Source: Sitta carolinensis
Lineage: Eukaryota > Chordata > Aves > Passeriformes > Sittidae
NCBI GenBank assembly: GCA_032173965.1
Contig: JAVUNC010000025.1
Coordinates: 13,344,001-13,408,000, forward strand
DNA length: 64,000 nt
Direction: 5' to 3'
Shown here: positions 27,111 to 40,812 of the stretch, piece by piece
How the letters are laid out: every line of letters begins with the position of its first letter
Position numbering within the stretch: position 1 is the stretch's first letter
Notes under the pieces: model-generated
The model's input: only the letters and a program-made list of their open reading frames with translations
Databases searched by the model: none
What the model was told of the DNA's origin: nothing
Program-made: the position numbers and the translations under genes

Positions 27111-29094
27111 CTTAGCTAAGCATACATCAAGGTTAGATCACCTTCATTATAAGAATGATAATATTGCCATTTAATCTTCTTTATCCTCTCCTGTCAGTAA
27201 AATACATCTCTCAGCTTTGTAAGTCAGACTGAATAATGGAAAGTTTACATAATTCTGAAGAACATTTAATTTCTAAATTTAAACCCTCCCACATTCCTAA
27301 CTATCTAGGTACACGTATTTAAAAGGCATGTATTCTATAGCTATTATTTAATTTAAGCAAATAACCACAGATATCTAAAACATCACAAACTTCTTCTATC
27401 ACACATACAAAATAATATAAAGGCAAAACAATAAAAGAACACTCTAGATAAAACTTTCCTTATTATTTTTCAGCTGCTTTTTTAATCACAGCAATATTTT
27501 TTGTTGCTCTGATTCTGAGTACATGACCTTTTAACATATCTTGCCAGCCTCTGTACATCTTTCGATTTGTGACAACAAAATAACAATTGCTGTGTGCATT
27601 TGTTCATGATGGTGACTCATATCTGAGGAAGTTAAATCCTGGATTCTAAGATCCTGGGACAATTAAAGAAAGTTTCTTTTGCCATTTTTAACTCAACGCT
27701 AATTAAGAGCTTGTTACCTTCTGCAGGTTTTTCTAATGGGATTGCTGTGGAGCTGCCAAGATATGAAAATCCACATGTATCTATTTTTCTATGGATTGAA
27801 ATAATTCTCCCAGACAGAATGCCCCCCAAAAAAACCCAAAACAAAGAGAGATTAACCCTTTATGACTGTTTCCTTTCAGAAAAGCAAAGGTCTTTCCAAA
27901 CATTAAAGCAAGGAGTTAAAAGCAAAGACAGAAGATTGCTGGGTTGACAGTTCTTACCAAAGGACTTATCCTGAAAGGCTGATCTCTTTTCATTTGATAT
28001 AAAAGAATGGCCAAAGGACCAAAGGGACAAGAAGCCAGAGAATGATGAAACTGCACAAAAGCAGGAACCAGGCTGAAAGCACGTCTCCTCTAACACAAAC
28101 GATGGATGAGATGGTCAGAAGTTTAATGCTAACCTTCCCTGACCCAGTTAGCAATCTCAGTAAAGTGGGGTTTTTCTCCTCTCCAGGGACTGAATCTTTA
28201 ATTTTATGAAGGTTAGAAAATACTAACATATTCATTGAAAGTCACTCCTTTCATCCACTCAATATGTGCATGCAAAAGTTTCACAACTTTTTATGGTATC
28301 CACCTCTTAATGGAAAAGACAGCATGGTGTATCTCACAGATTTCCAGTGGATGCTGGCAAGTTTTGTTTATTGACTTATTGTAGTATGTGAAGCGTAAAC
28401 TGATTTTCTCATTATTTAGATGTATCCAAAGCTTTCACAATCTGGGTACTAATAAGATGTAACTGGCTGGCAGTCTTACTAAGTAACACATTTACACCTT
28501 GGGGAAATCTATTTTCATGGAATATACTGGAAGTGTTAATTGACTTTTATTTCCTAATAACTGTTGAAACTAATAAGTTTGGAAAAGCTGGTGATTTCAA
28601 AGAACTGTAAATTAGACATTAAGACATCTTTCAGACTGTCAAGCCTATATATGAAAATCTTAAAAAAGTAATTTTTAAGCTCTTGTCCTCTAAAGTGAAT
28701 TAATGAAGTCATCAAAAAGTCAATCACAACTGTCCTAATGCAGGAGAATCCAGTAACATCATATGTGTAATTAGTACTACTTTAAGTCGTCAGGGCAGTA
28801 ATGCAATTGCCTTTTCCTGCATCAGCAGAATGGCAGTATGGAAAAAAAATATCTGAGCTGCAGCTAAGACATTTAGGACATTTGACATTATACCTAAGGA
28901 GTTGGACTTTTAAAAAATGATCTGGCAGTCTCTTCCCTCACCTTCCCATACCATGCATTCACAGTTTTTTAACACATTGACTGATTCTGCATAGAAGTAC
29001 AAATTAAAATAATCGCAAGCCCTGAAAAAATAAGTGGACGGACAGAGGAAAGGTACCTGGTTAAATATCCAAGGGAAAGATGGATATAAGAACT

Positions 29095-29378
29095 CATGTG
29101 GAGCCCCAGCAGTGACAGTCCCCATTCTGCTGTCACCCATTCCCTGGAACCCTTGGTGCCTGACCCGTGAGCCAGCTGCTCACCCATCCCATGATGTGCT
29201 TATCCAGCTCTGTGCTGGACATTTTGTCCAGAAGGATCCTGTGAGAGACAATATCCAAAGCTTTACAGAAATCCAAAAATATTACATCAGCTGGCTTCCC
29301 TTCATCAGCCAGGTGGGCTACCTTGTCAAAAAAGGACTTCAAGTTTGATAAGCAGAACTTCCCTGTTCTTGCCTTAGA
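29095..29378 (-). mobile_element. CR1 LINE fragment, reverse transcriptase
   Basis: On the minus strand, starting near 29365, the frame reads TGKFCLSNLKSFFD and then ADVIFLDFCKALDIVSH. These are the characteristic blocks leading into motif A of the CR1 reverse transcriptase, including the catalytic-site Asp in FLDF. The frame stays open to 29133. In another frame the sequence then gives VTAEWG, matching the next CR1 block, which shows at least one frameshift. Only about 90 codons of an element of several kilobases remain; endonuclease, the rest of the RT and the 3' end are missing. CR1 is the dominant LINE of birds and other reptiles. It is a dead fragment inserted antisense to the window's plus strand and in the same direction as PRKN. 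Confidence 0.9.
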
Positions 29379-32245
29379 CGTGATAAAAGTTTTTTTTAAA
29401 AGGCATTAGAAAGAGAATAATGAAATTTAGGAATAGGAATTAAAAGAATAAAGAGAAAACAAAGAAAAGATGACTCCCTTACTGCACCCCACCTTTTTCC
29501 TTCCAAAGAAAACCCAAACCCTGAAATATACAGATGACAGTATCTGTTCCAAAAACAGTGTAGGGGATTTACTGTCCCATAAGGCAACTGAAAATGGTGA
29601 CATCAGGAAATACGACTGGGACCCGTGCACTTATAGAAAGGGCCAGATTGACCATATTAAACTGGGCTGCATTTCGTTCACTCCACAGGTTCTGACTCAT
29701 TCAAAAGACTTCAGCACTGACGAAGCTGACTGCCATATTCAGAGCTTCTAATTAGAGTGGAGGTGGTAGATGATAAAAGCAGGGAAGAGGCATAACAAGA
29801 CCAAAGAACAGAGGAAAACATAAAGCTGGCCAGTGGAGTTTTTAAAAGGGGATGGAAAGCAAATTAGACACTTCATACTGCCAAAGCAATAAAACAGTGA
29901 GAGTCTGGAGAAGAAGAGAGAAAAGAAAATTGGTAAGTTTAATCAGGAATGGAAAGGAAATGACCCAGTAAGAATAAAATGAGGCACAGACCACAGATAA
30001 AGAGAGTTACATGGGAGGGAATTAAAGAGTAGAAAGAGCGTCCCTGCACTGAGGACATCAGGGGATCTCAGCTGACTGAAAGTGAACAGTAAAAACTCAA
30101 AGGAGTTGGACACAGAAAATGAGGGGAACAATTAGATGTTAAAACTGAAGAACTGAAAGAACATTTAAATATTCCAGAAAACTTGAGAGGAAACACTGCA
30201 ACAGAGCAAGCTGAATTGGCAAGATCTGAATGTGCACAGAAAGGATGCCAAGCAGTGAGACCAAGGGGCTCCAGGATGTGTGTATACTGGCAGGATGGCA
30301 TGACTTGTAAGATGATCTACTCAATGCTAGATATACAAGTATACACTCCTTTCCACTAAGTAATTTTGATTATAAAGTATATTTAAAAAGCCAAGTAAGG
30401 TACAATTCATCTAAGTGCACCATAATCCTGCAGAGTGATCAGATGCAAGCAAATGCCCCTTTTCAGTTTATGCTCTGAAGTCTACAGGTCTGATATCACA
30501 TCTAATGTGTAAATGCAAGTTCTGAAGTCATTTCAGAATAAACCTGAAGTACATTTGACTAATATTTCATTAATGGTCAATGCCGTTGACCTGAAACATG
30601 GGCATACAGAACCAAAGTATGCTAGAATCACTTTTAACAGTATTTTTTTGAAATCAGTATGTCTTTCCCAATGGACAACTCTCTCAGAACTACATACCTC
30701 ATTGATACTTCCATCTATCACTAATGTTCTTTCTCCCAGCTAGACCCCTATTTAGAGGTGTTCTACTTCACAACTAAGCCAGACATCCAAATTTCTAGAC
30801 TTTTTGCTTCCTTTTTTTGCTATGTTTTAGAGTCATAATACATATTTTAAGCCTTAGCTCCCTTCTGGGCACTGCAGCACCATATACAACAGGATCTGTT
30901 ACATATGCATGCTATTTTCCCCTAGAACTGCCATCCAAGGTAACAAAAGTCCTTTCCCAGCCACCAAGGATTTTAGAAGCATTATCAGTAATGTAGTTGA
31001 TTGCACTATTTGCAGAGAATATTCACCCATTTACAGTGAAGAAATAGACAGATGCCATGCTGCCCGCTTCAGAGAGCAGGCAAGGACTATTAGAAATGGG
31101 GCTTCTAATAGAGCCATCGTGTCCCATTTCACTTCTAATAACTGTGATGTCTTTGTGTCCTTCAGCAGGGTTTCCAAGATGCTAACCACTCAGAGCTTAA
31201 CAGGCATATAGATTCTCACTAGCCAGCAAAATTAGATGACAGAATAATTTTCTACCAACTTTTTCTTGTGCTTATATTTATCTCAATGTAATTCCCACAA
31301 TATCTAATAGTATTGCAGTTTTGCTTCTGTTTTTCACAGATGTTTAGTGACTCATCCAGTCATCTTTAAGTCTTGCAACCTTATGCATTGCTTGATTCAT
31401 CTCCCTTTGCATATTTCAGTATTGTTCTCACCGAATCTCTGTCTGTTAAAATGCTTTCTACAGTCCTAGAAATCACACCCTTTTTTTCCCTCTTGGGGTT
31501 GAATTTAACTGCATTTTTAATTTCTTGTGGAGATTCAAGCTTACAATAGTAAGGACCAATAAACCTCCCCTTGAGCTAAACTGAAAAACAAATCCTAGCT
31601 TTATGTTAAGTGCACACTTCTAAGTAAGGCAGGCACACATGTGAAGAAGCTATGAACACTAGTGTCAAATAAAATTTACTCCTTAAATGTAGTTTTAGGG
31701 CATGGAAGAAGTGTCATTAAGAAGAGATAAGAGAAAAAGAAGGAAGAAAAGTGGATGGCCAAGTAATCCAGAAGAGGAGGTGAATTAATAGGGTGTGCAA
31801 AAAATTGGCAGCTACGGGTAAAACTAAGGAGGTGGCTTGAGAAAACAGCCAGAGGGAAAGAGGCAATCCCAGAAAAACAACCGCTGTCTGAAAGACCCCT
31901 TCATTTTCTCAGAGAGCACACGTTGGCTTGAACATCTCTCTGGTCTTAATCCTGAAAACCAAAAGGTGGAGAGAAGTAAAGCATCAGCTACACACCAGAG
32001 TGAGGTAATCACCCGAGTCACACAGCTTGACCCTTGGAGGAGAAGGGAGGACACTGCCAATTCCCTGCCTTCTTCCTGCAGCCAACACACTCTTTTTCAC
32101 TTCTGAGCTGTTCCTACTGGTTGGAGTCCACTTCCATCCTTCCTTCATGTTTGCTTATTTATCTTAATATCTATTCTCACCTTCATTCCACTTCCTATAC
32201 CTACATGAGTTTTACATTATATTCTACCACAGTACGGTAAAAAAT
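29379..32245. other. intronic DNA, no gene seen
   Basis: Purine-leaning sequence on the plus strand over much of 29750-30130 and 31711-31756. A 100-codon frame at 30909-31211 has no recognisable domain and is taken as chance. Confidence 0.55.
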
Positions 32246-32340
32246 TTGGGGTTTTGTCTGGTTTGTTTTTTTTTTGGGGGGTGTTTGGGTGCTTTTTTTT
32301 TGAGTGCAGGGTCGTTGTTTTTTTTGTTTTTTTTTTTTTT
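32246..32340 (+). repeat. T/G-rich low-complexity tract
   Basis: Long T runs alternate with G runs and end in about 15 T before AATAAAAT. In antisense it produces a lysine/threonine/proline-rich false reading frame (32224-32508). No coding origin is suggested. It could be the degenerate A-tail of an antisense retroelement, but no body is recognisable. Confidence 0.85.
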
Positions 32341-35300
32341 AATAAAATATTCAATGTTAACAAAAAAACAAAAGGAAAAAAAATAAACAAACCAGAATAT
32401 TCCACAGGAGGGGAAAGAATGTAAGAATAAGATGTAAAAAAATTCTGAAAAATAGAGGCAGAAACTCTTACTACAACTGACCACTTTTAATGTATGCATG
32501 CTTAACATTATGATGTTAAATGTTTATAGTTCCTAAATAGTCAGTGGTTCAGCTCTTCTAACATAACATAAAGAATCATATCTAAATGACTTCACTGGAA
32601 GTTGTGAAGAAATACTTTAAAGGAAAATATGACTTCATTAAATGAAATAGTAAAAACAGTACGACAATTTCTGAGATTTCTGGACTTCTAACCTTGTCTC
32701 TATATAATTATGTACATGTGTATGTACACATATGTATTTTGTTTGAATATAGATGCATACTAATCACTCACATATACAAATATTTTGTTTATATAAAATG
32801 CATAACATGAGTTTACCATGGATAAAATAAACGGTGGCAAAACCATGAGGGAGCTATGCAAGTCATCCTAACTGAGTAATATTAAGCTATAAAATGGCAT
32901 CATTCATCCTGTATTGTATATATTTTACAAATATATTCCAATAAAAATGTTAAAAAGAGTTTTACAAATTTTATTAGCATTATTTTTCATATCCATCTGC
33001 CTGTAGAAACAGGCTCCTTTAGTACTAAGATTCCAACTGTAGAGGGCCCTGAGGGAGAGGAATAGTATAATATTTTTTAAAACCTCTCAAATTATGCAAA
33101 GTAGATTTCTAACATATAAAAAGTGTCATAAGCTTAAAGTCTGCTGTGAGCTAAAAGCATGTGCCAATGGAAAGCAAAGATTCTTCCCTTAGAGCATAAA
33201 GTTTTCATTTTCATTCCTTAGATTTGCAAGACATCTCTAATCGGCACCAGCGCTGAACTGTGCCCAGACCTGCTCTTCAACAAACCTAACTATTAGCACT
33301 GCTTGTGCACATTCTGAGAAGACAAAACCAGAAAAATAAACAAAAAATGTTTCCCTTGCAAGTTGTACTAAAAACTGCACAACTTGATATTCTTTAGAGG
33401 TCTGGGGTGTAAATTCACTCCAGTCCCTTTGGGACAAGAGCAGGGGAATTGATCGAAGTGACTACAGATGCACACAGCTTGTAAATGATCACATGAAAAC
33501 CTGATAATTTACACCATGTGACACACAAGTACTTAAGTGACTTTTCCAGGAGTCAGCCTGGCTGAGCAGGCACACGAGGGAAATTGCACACAGTGGTATT
33601 TGGGAGCAGCCTCACAGGAAGCTTATTGCACAACCTGACTTGAAATTTGCCCTCCCACATACAGGCTACCAATACCTATTATAAACAACATAAACAAAAG
33701 CCAGAGTTTTATTTTATACACATGGAAATGGCAACAAGTGTTTTGGCAATACATTTTGCAACTCTGGCTCCAAAAAAATGAGTTAAGATTGTTAGTGAGA
33801 GAAAGCCTAATGTGACAGAATTTAAAGAACATACAATATGCTCTTAAGAGAATTGTCTTTCAATAATGTGTGTTTAAATATGAATACTTACAGTAATAAC
33901 TCACTGTCAAAAGCAATTAGTTTGATTGTAATAATATTTTACTTTCAGCTGTGAGAATTTTATTGTTATATATAGATATTCAATTTCAGTAGGGTGATTA
34001 GATGAAAAAAAGGTCAGAGAAAGATTTAGTCAATATAGTCAAATTTACCTGATAAAGCTAAATAATACATGTCCCTTAAGGAAAAAAATTAAAAAATGAA
34101 AAGCAAATAAAGATGTACTTGTGCATTTGAATTGCATCATCCTCCCAATGTAAATTTTTTATAGTAATGAAGGTAAGATAACATAAAGTGAAAGCAAAAT
34201 ACAGATATTTCCACATGTATTAAACTTGATAGAGACAAGGATCAGAAATGTATATCTAGAGTAATTTTAATTACTTTTATAAGTACTCAAAGTAAGTGAA
34301 GTCAGGACTACTCTTTGCAGGTACAAATCATTGCATTACATTTTGCTTAGATCTGCCCAAATTTCTGGGTGTAAGTCATTGTCTACATGCTGCCAGATCA
34401 GCAGTTTGTAAGTGGGAGGATGAAGCAAGCCAAGATTTCAGAGTTACCTCTTCCAATTTTTTCTGGTGCATTAGCAACTATTTTCTGGCTGCAAACAATA
34501 CCATACTGTATGTGTCATATTGTTAGTACTATGCCTCAATTTTAGATGGAAAACTGCCTCCCAAAATAGAGCAGAGAGTGAATCAAAAAAGAACGTCATC
34601 ATACCAGAACCGCGAGAAACTAGAAAAGACAGAGGACCATATTTTCAGGTTCCTTGGATATATCACAACATATGGTCTAGAGAACATTTTATATTTAAAA
34701 CCTCTCCAAAATACTGAATTGTCATTCATAAGAAGACTCTTCTGTGCTTTTGAATTCTGAGGACTAGAATTTAATCTCATTTTGTCTTTACTGTTGGCAT
34801 AAATCCACATTTTCCGGTAGTATCTAAGGTAAGAAATTTATCTCAGTTTCCTTTGTTTTCTGCTCTCTTTTGAAATGGCCAGGAAATTTCCTACATACAA
34901 CCCCCAACTTTTGAATTTGGGAGAGTTGTGTTACTGGGAGGAATTGATTGCACAGAATTTCAATATTTCAATAAAAACCAAACAGTTTTCCCCATCCCAG
35001 ATACTTCCAAATTTCAAGATTCACATGACTACCTTTTTAAGGTAGTCTTCCTGGGGAAGAAGGATTTTAAACCATGAGTATTTTAGTTTTTATTTTCAAA
35101 CACCAAAATCTACCTTAAATTCACTGAAATTAGTTTCACTGGGAGCCATCCATCATAACCCTGCCATTTTAAAAATATGTAACTCATATAATAAATTACA
35201 TAATGTAATTGTAGGATAATAAGTTATACTTTAGAACACTGTTCTAAAAGGACTATGCAGATTTCTAGTACAAACAAACTATCTCAGTTGCTACTTAATG

Positions 35301-38300
35301 TTGCTTTCAAATATTTAACTTATGAGATAATCTGAATTACATGTCCAGGCTCCAGTAAGGCTGAAACAAAAGCACAGGTGAACCATCTGACATCTGCTCT
35401 AAGGTTGGACCTTGCTATCTGCACTACATCCCAATGTTGCACTGATGCAGTTTGTAATTAAAGAGTGAGACATCAATCCACTGTGTTACGTATTTTTTAG
35501 TCCTGCAAAGGCTGTAATTGCCTACTGTTTTGTAAACAAAATTAGAATAATACAATGAACTGGAAGTTGTTTTCTTGAAAGGGTTTTATATGTCAAATCT
35601 CTTATAGAGTGCTGCTTAACTGGAACTTAGTATAAAAGTAGTGTAACAAAAAAGGGAAAACATTTTCATGTGCTTCATCCAGTACGTAAAATTCACTATT
35701 ATGCTTTCTGCACATTTGGATAGTCATACAATGCATGAGGGGTTGAAATTACTTTTGAATACAATGTGTTTTGAAATAAAGTGTTTTTCAGGTTAGGATG
35801 TATTTCCATAGATGCTGCAAAAATACAAGGAAAATTGGCTTACTTAGAAATAATAAACCAGTTCACTGAATCAGTCCATCTTGATGACACTGATGCTATC
35901 TAGCACTGAGGTTGATGTATGAAAATTTCTTTATCCAGAAAAGTATTCAGGGCAATGCATAAACAGAAGCATTTGAGTACAAACCAACCAGGTTAAGCAT
36001 GGGCTAATTATGCATATTCCTGTGCAGAAGAGCAATATTCCTTTCATTGGTGAAGGACCTCATACAATCAGCAGAAAAGCCAGAATTTTCTGAAAGGAGG
36101 GAAACAAAGGAGTGAGCTGCAGGTTACCTGCAATAAGAGCAATAAGTAAAAGATGTGTGAGTTTGAAGTTAGTTTGGAATGAATCACAGAAATGGGCGCA
36201 GAATGATGTTAAGAACTCACTTTTAGAATTTCTTGCTCTTATTTATTGTGGGAGACATTGAACTCAGAAGGAGAGTTTTGGCCCCTCAGAGGAAGTGTTC
36301 CATTATAGGAATTAATGTGACTGCTTTGTCCTGAGCTTTGGATGCTTCTGTGATGGGGAAAGGGTTTCATGTAATATCCCCATAAATCCTGATGAAGTCA
36401 GGAGGACATACAGAGGCTATGACCAGTCTTTCAAATCAATACACTAAGTTTTTTTTACTGAACAATATTTTTCATTTGTTTTGATAATGAAAATATTCTA
36501 AATGCTGATAGTGTTTAGCATATTTAGCAGGACACCATATTTGCTTCATAAGAAAATGCAATGTCAAGAAATTGATTCTTCAGATGATTCCTTTTGACTA
36601 TTTTCTACTAAGAAAGTTCTATTTATCTTCAAATAGGGTAAATATATGATTCATAAATACTTCTGCCTTGATGTATTTTCTGCCAAAATGGATTTCTAAA
36701 ATTTTAGAAAAATAAAAACTAATTGCTCAAGTCACTTCCATAGCACTTAAAAATGCACAGCAAATACAGAGTCAAGCCAAGTAAATTCAGGACAGTGTTA
36801 ATGACAGTCAATGGAAACTAGTCTATAAATTCTTGATTAAGGAAAAAACCCAGAGTAAAAGGCACAAATTGAGAGTGGGAAGAATGTATTCTAGTAGAAT
36901 AATAACTCCCTGTGGACTGGCATGCACACTGAACAAAATTACTTATTTTAATTCTGACATATATTAGACATTCAGTTCTCTTGCTAGTAACTAGTTATGG
37001 CCAAAGTATGCAATTCATTATTCATACCATCATAAGAGAAAACCATCACGTCCACTGCAAAGATGCCATGGAGTTTCAGACCTGAAATGTGCTCTAGCTT
37101 TTAATAACTGCTGACTAGATTTAACTTGATTCATTAGTGGCCTCAAAACTCCCTATTCAGACAGTATGCCATATAGAAATATGGCTGCTTGTACTTTACT
37201 GCTCATCTTTCTATTGAGAATACTAAGAAGATGGCTGTTTTTAAAGCAAAATAAAGTTTGAAGCCCTTGTAGAAGCACTAGAGCACTGGATAAAGAAGTA
37301 AAAAAACCCAAATCCACTGCATTAATAACATTTTTGCATTGTTTTGGTTTGGTATTTTGAGATGGTGGAGTGTTGATTTTTTTTCAAATACATTCTCAAG
37401 CATATCAGGTCTGCACAGAAAATCCAAAAATTCACACTCCATACCCCAGAGGCTAGAACTACTTCCTTTTCAAATAAATAATTAGGCAGATTTACAAAAT
37501 GCACATTATTTTCCCAAGTGAATGGAAAGGCTCCAAGCGATTAAATACATAATTAGGTTGTTTTTCTAAAATGCTTATTATTTACCTGAGAGTCTCATTG
37601 CAAACTCCTGGTAAATACTGTCTCCCTGCTAGCAGTTATTACCAAAAACGCCTCCCTAGTTTCCAGCCTTCCTCCAGCAGTGATATCAACAGTGGATATT
37701 ACTTGGGGCCATGGATCATGAAAAGCAAAATCTGGCTGTGCCAGGCAGCCCATTTAACTAAGAAGCTGAGCTTCCTTTGTACCTGGGATTGCACTCTTTC
37801 ATTTTCCAAACACAGTAGAAAACAAACAAAAGAAATTTTTAGTAGTTTAGTTCGTGTTTTTAGCTGGCCAGAAATTCTGCTGAAGGTTGTGCCTATGTGT
37901 GCTTATGTGCTTGCAAGGCTACAGAGGAAAAGGAAAAAAAAAGCCCCAAGTTCTCATTAGCTGTTTTCTCCCTGGTAAGGATAATGAAGATAATGTGGTT
38001 TTAATAATCAAGCCTTTGTGCCCTGCCCTCCTTTTGACACAAAGTTCTTCCCAAGCAGCTGTTTTGGGCCAAGTTCTGGGAGCACAGCAGCCTTGGCTGG
38101 TAACTGCTCCCATTGCCTCTCCCCAGGGGCCACACAGCCACAGCACCAGGCACTCAGCACATCAACGTGAATATTCCTGCTCACCAGGAGGGAAAGAAAA
38201 AGGTCAGGCAATAGGACCTAGCTGGTTCACCTATGCAGCCCAGGGACAATACCAAACAGCCTTTTTCTAGTGATCACAGACAAAAAAATGACCCTCCGAA

Positions 38301-38420
38301 GCGACCCCTTTTCATTACTCCACCTCCAGAGTCAGTTTTCCTTATGCTTTCATCTGTCCAGAGGCCTCACTGCTTTGTGGTCCTTACAGAAGAGATCAAG
38401 AGTGACTGGAATCTCAATCA
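32341..38420. other. intronic DNA, no gene seen
   Basis: AT-rich intron with a perfect 9-3-9 hairpin at 35027-35047 and alternating purine-pyrimidine stretches near 32700-32800. The longest frame (37571-37960, plus, 129 codons) shows no signal peptide, domain or plausible splice context that I can recognise. Confidence 0.55.
35027..35047. repeat. 9-3-9 hairpin
   Basis: GACTACCTT and AAGGTAGTC pair perfectly around TTT. About two such structures are expected by chance in a window of this size. Confidence 0.85.
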
Positions 38421-38530
38421 GAATAAAAGAGGGCAGGAGATGGAAAGGCAAAACAAGGTGAGGGAGAGAAAAGAAAGACAAAAGGAGAAATAAAGAGCAA
38501 GAGAAAAACGTGGAAAAGAATCAGAGGGTG
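38421..38530 (+). repeat. polypurine tract
   Basis: About 110 bases are made almost wholly of A and G with few pyrimidines (GAGGGAGAGAAAAGAAAGAC and similar). Such strand-asymmetric tracts can form triplex or nuclease-sensitive structures. No gene is implied. Confidence 0.75.
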
Positions 38531-40786
38531 TGCCAGCAATATTTAGGATCAACAAATAAGGCAACAGACATGGGCAGACAACAAAGGGAATGGCAGTGAA
38601 GGACAGAATAGGAAATACATTTTACTTCCCAAAAGCCAATAAATAAATAAATCATGAAAAGAAATAATGTAGAATCAAGAGAGGAATTTTATTGGGGAAA
38701 AAATAAAGGGAACAAATAGAGGAAGAAATCAGAACAACTAAGTAGGAGAATTTTAATGGGCACACCTTTGCCATGGCACTCCTCAGTTGTTGGTTTTTAA
38801 CACCTTCAGCTAAGCTATTTGTGTTTTACACATAGCTATACACATATGTCTTACGTTCACATGTTTTACAGAGATATATATGAATTCACAGTCACAACCA
38901 AATATCTTAAATGGGGGTGAGAATTTCTTCAAGTTTCCAATTTGGTATTAATACAGTAAAACTCTGTCATGAATACTTTGGTTATTTCTGTAAAAGCCTA
39001 ACAGTAAAAGCATTCTTGAAGCTCTGGTGTCTCATGCAGTATTAGCCACAGAGCTGAAGGTGGAGTAGCTGAGGTGTGCACCAAATGGCAAGAGCCGTAC
39101 ACTTTGCCAGGTCATTGCTTTTATAGCAGTACCTCATATTTTATGAGGTTTAAAAAGAGACATCCAGGGCAAAGGGTAACAGAGAAGAGAAGAAAACAGG
39201 TACTGACTGACAGGCTGATAGTGTGCTCACAGTCACCCACTAGGATGCTGATAGATGGTCTCCCTTTCCAATATGACTGTTGCCTAACATTCTGGTCTCT
39301 GTTACAAATAAACAGATTATAAGGGTGCAGCTTTAGTCTAGGCCTGCTCAAGGCACTGGAAGCTTAACATTGCACACATCGTGTAATCTTATGAATGTTG
39401 TTGCATTACAACTTATTATTTACTGTTGAATTTATCCATGAGCATTTGCAGTGAGCAAGATACACAAATGTATTAACAGGAAAAGTGTGAATATTCAAAC
39501 TTAAATTGTTGGTGAAGGACGTGACTAACAAGCATCTGTCAAGTTTCACTTCCACAGGTGTTTCAGAAGTGGGAAATGCTTGTAAGAACTTCATTTGCCC
39601 TTATTTAAACAAAGTGTAGGTAAAATAGACATTTCACTGTCATTCTCAATTAACTGTATCTCATGTCCCTTTTTTCCTACCTTGGCTATGAATCAGACTG
39701 AATGGTGTACTAGGAAACTCCTTTCTTAGAAGGTGTCCCTGATTCTGTCCAGCTGTGCTCAACAGAATCACCACACTCTGCAAACTCCCATGTTAGCTTC
39801 CTTACAGGTATTTATGTGTTTATGTTAAAAAATTGCAGAAAATATAGGGCTATTAAATTGTTCTGGCAAATCCTATTGTCCTATTACTTTCACTGAAAAA
39901 AGGAGGCTATGTTGGCTTTAAAATGGGAAAACGAAACATAAACATTTCTAACTAGCCCAAATTTATCAGGCATCAAAGCAAAAAGCTAACTGCAAGCATC
40001 CTAATAACTCCTTTATAAGAGCATATTAAATAAAACTCACCTTCTGATTGAGCACACGTATTTTCTATCTTAAAGAATCTAGACTTATTTCCAAATAAGA
40101 CTACTTTGTTATCATATGGTGGCAAATTTCTATAAGCAACAGATAATTATAGTGAATAATGTCCATGCTTATAAGAAGGGAATGAAACGAGGCTACCAAA
40201 TGACACTAGGTGACACGAGGGCTTTTTTAAAGTGAAAAGGGATTCCCCATGGGCCAGAATGAGCATCCTGTTATTGCATACAGACCTTTCATACATCAAC
40301 AGTTTCATTCACCATTACATTGGACTGTATTTGACCCAGATACACAATCAAAATCTCTTTTCTGAATTACACACTTTATCCCCTTTCCACCATTTATTTG
40401 TTGTCTTGAAATTTCTGAGGAGACAAAATTTATTGAGAAGCAGTTTGAACCGTGTTACTTTTTATAACCCTCACTTGCACCTACATTGTGCAATCATTTG
40501 ACACATCTGCTATATGAAGAACAAATCTGATTTAAGAGTTTTAATAAGACCTTGCATCAATAAATTATAACAGATTGGTGATTAGTAGTATTATTTATAT
40601 GCAATATTTTTGTACCCCTTATAATGCTGATGTCTGCTTCACAGGGATTAATTATTTTCATAATTCTGTCTAAGTAGTAATATAGAAAATGTCAAAAAGA
40701 AAATTAGATTTTCATTTCCCAGACACAGAAATTTAATTAAAGCCAACTCCTTGTTGAAGGGGAATGTCCTTTGCTGGTTCTGTGAT

Positions 40787-40812
40787 ATGGCAGCAGCTTT
40801 ACATGCTGCCAT
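40787..40812. repeat. 9-8-9 hairpin
   Basis: ATGGCAGCA and TGCTGCCAT pair perfectly around the loop GCTTTACA, with two further possible pairs outside. The stem is too short for a typical microRNA precursor. Confidence 0.85.

Larger units (their letters stand above)
19110..29094. other. intronic DNA, no gene seen
   Basis: AT-rich intron. It contains an A-rich simple tract (22218-22262) and a 9-1-9 palindrome (27092-27110). Chance frames of up to about 100 codons (for example 21525-21827, minus strand) carry no recognisable motif. A GC-richer patch at about 24930-25150 is unassigned. Confidence 0.58.

Noticed and set aside
32224..32508. Lysine-rich minus-strand frame of 94 codons
   Set aside because: It is a direct translation of the T/G-rich low-complexity tract, not a gene.
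37571..37960. A 129-codon open frame on the plus strand, the second longest in the window
   Set aside because: It has no recognisable domain, signal peptide or splice context, and lies antisense inside a PRKN intron. Frames of this length are expected by chance in 64 kb.
40787..40812. MicroRNA precursor
   Set aside because: The stem is only 9-11 bp, far shorter than a pre-miRNA hairpin.
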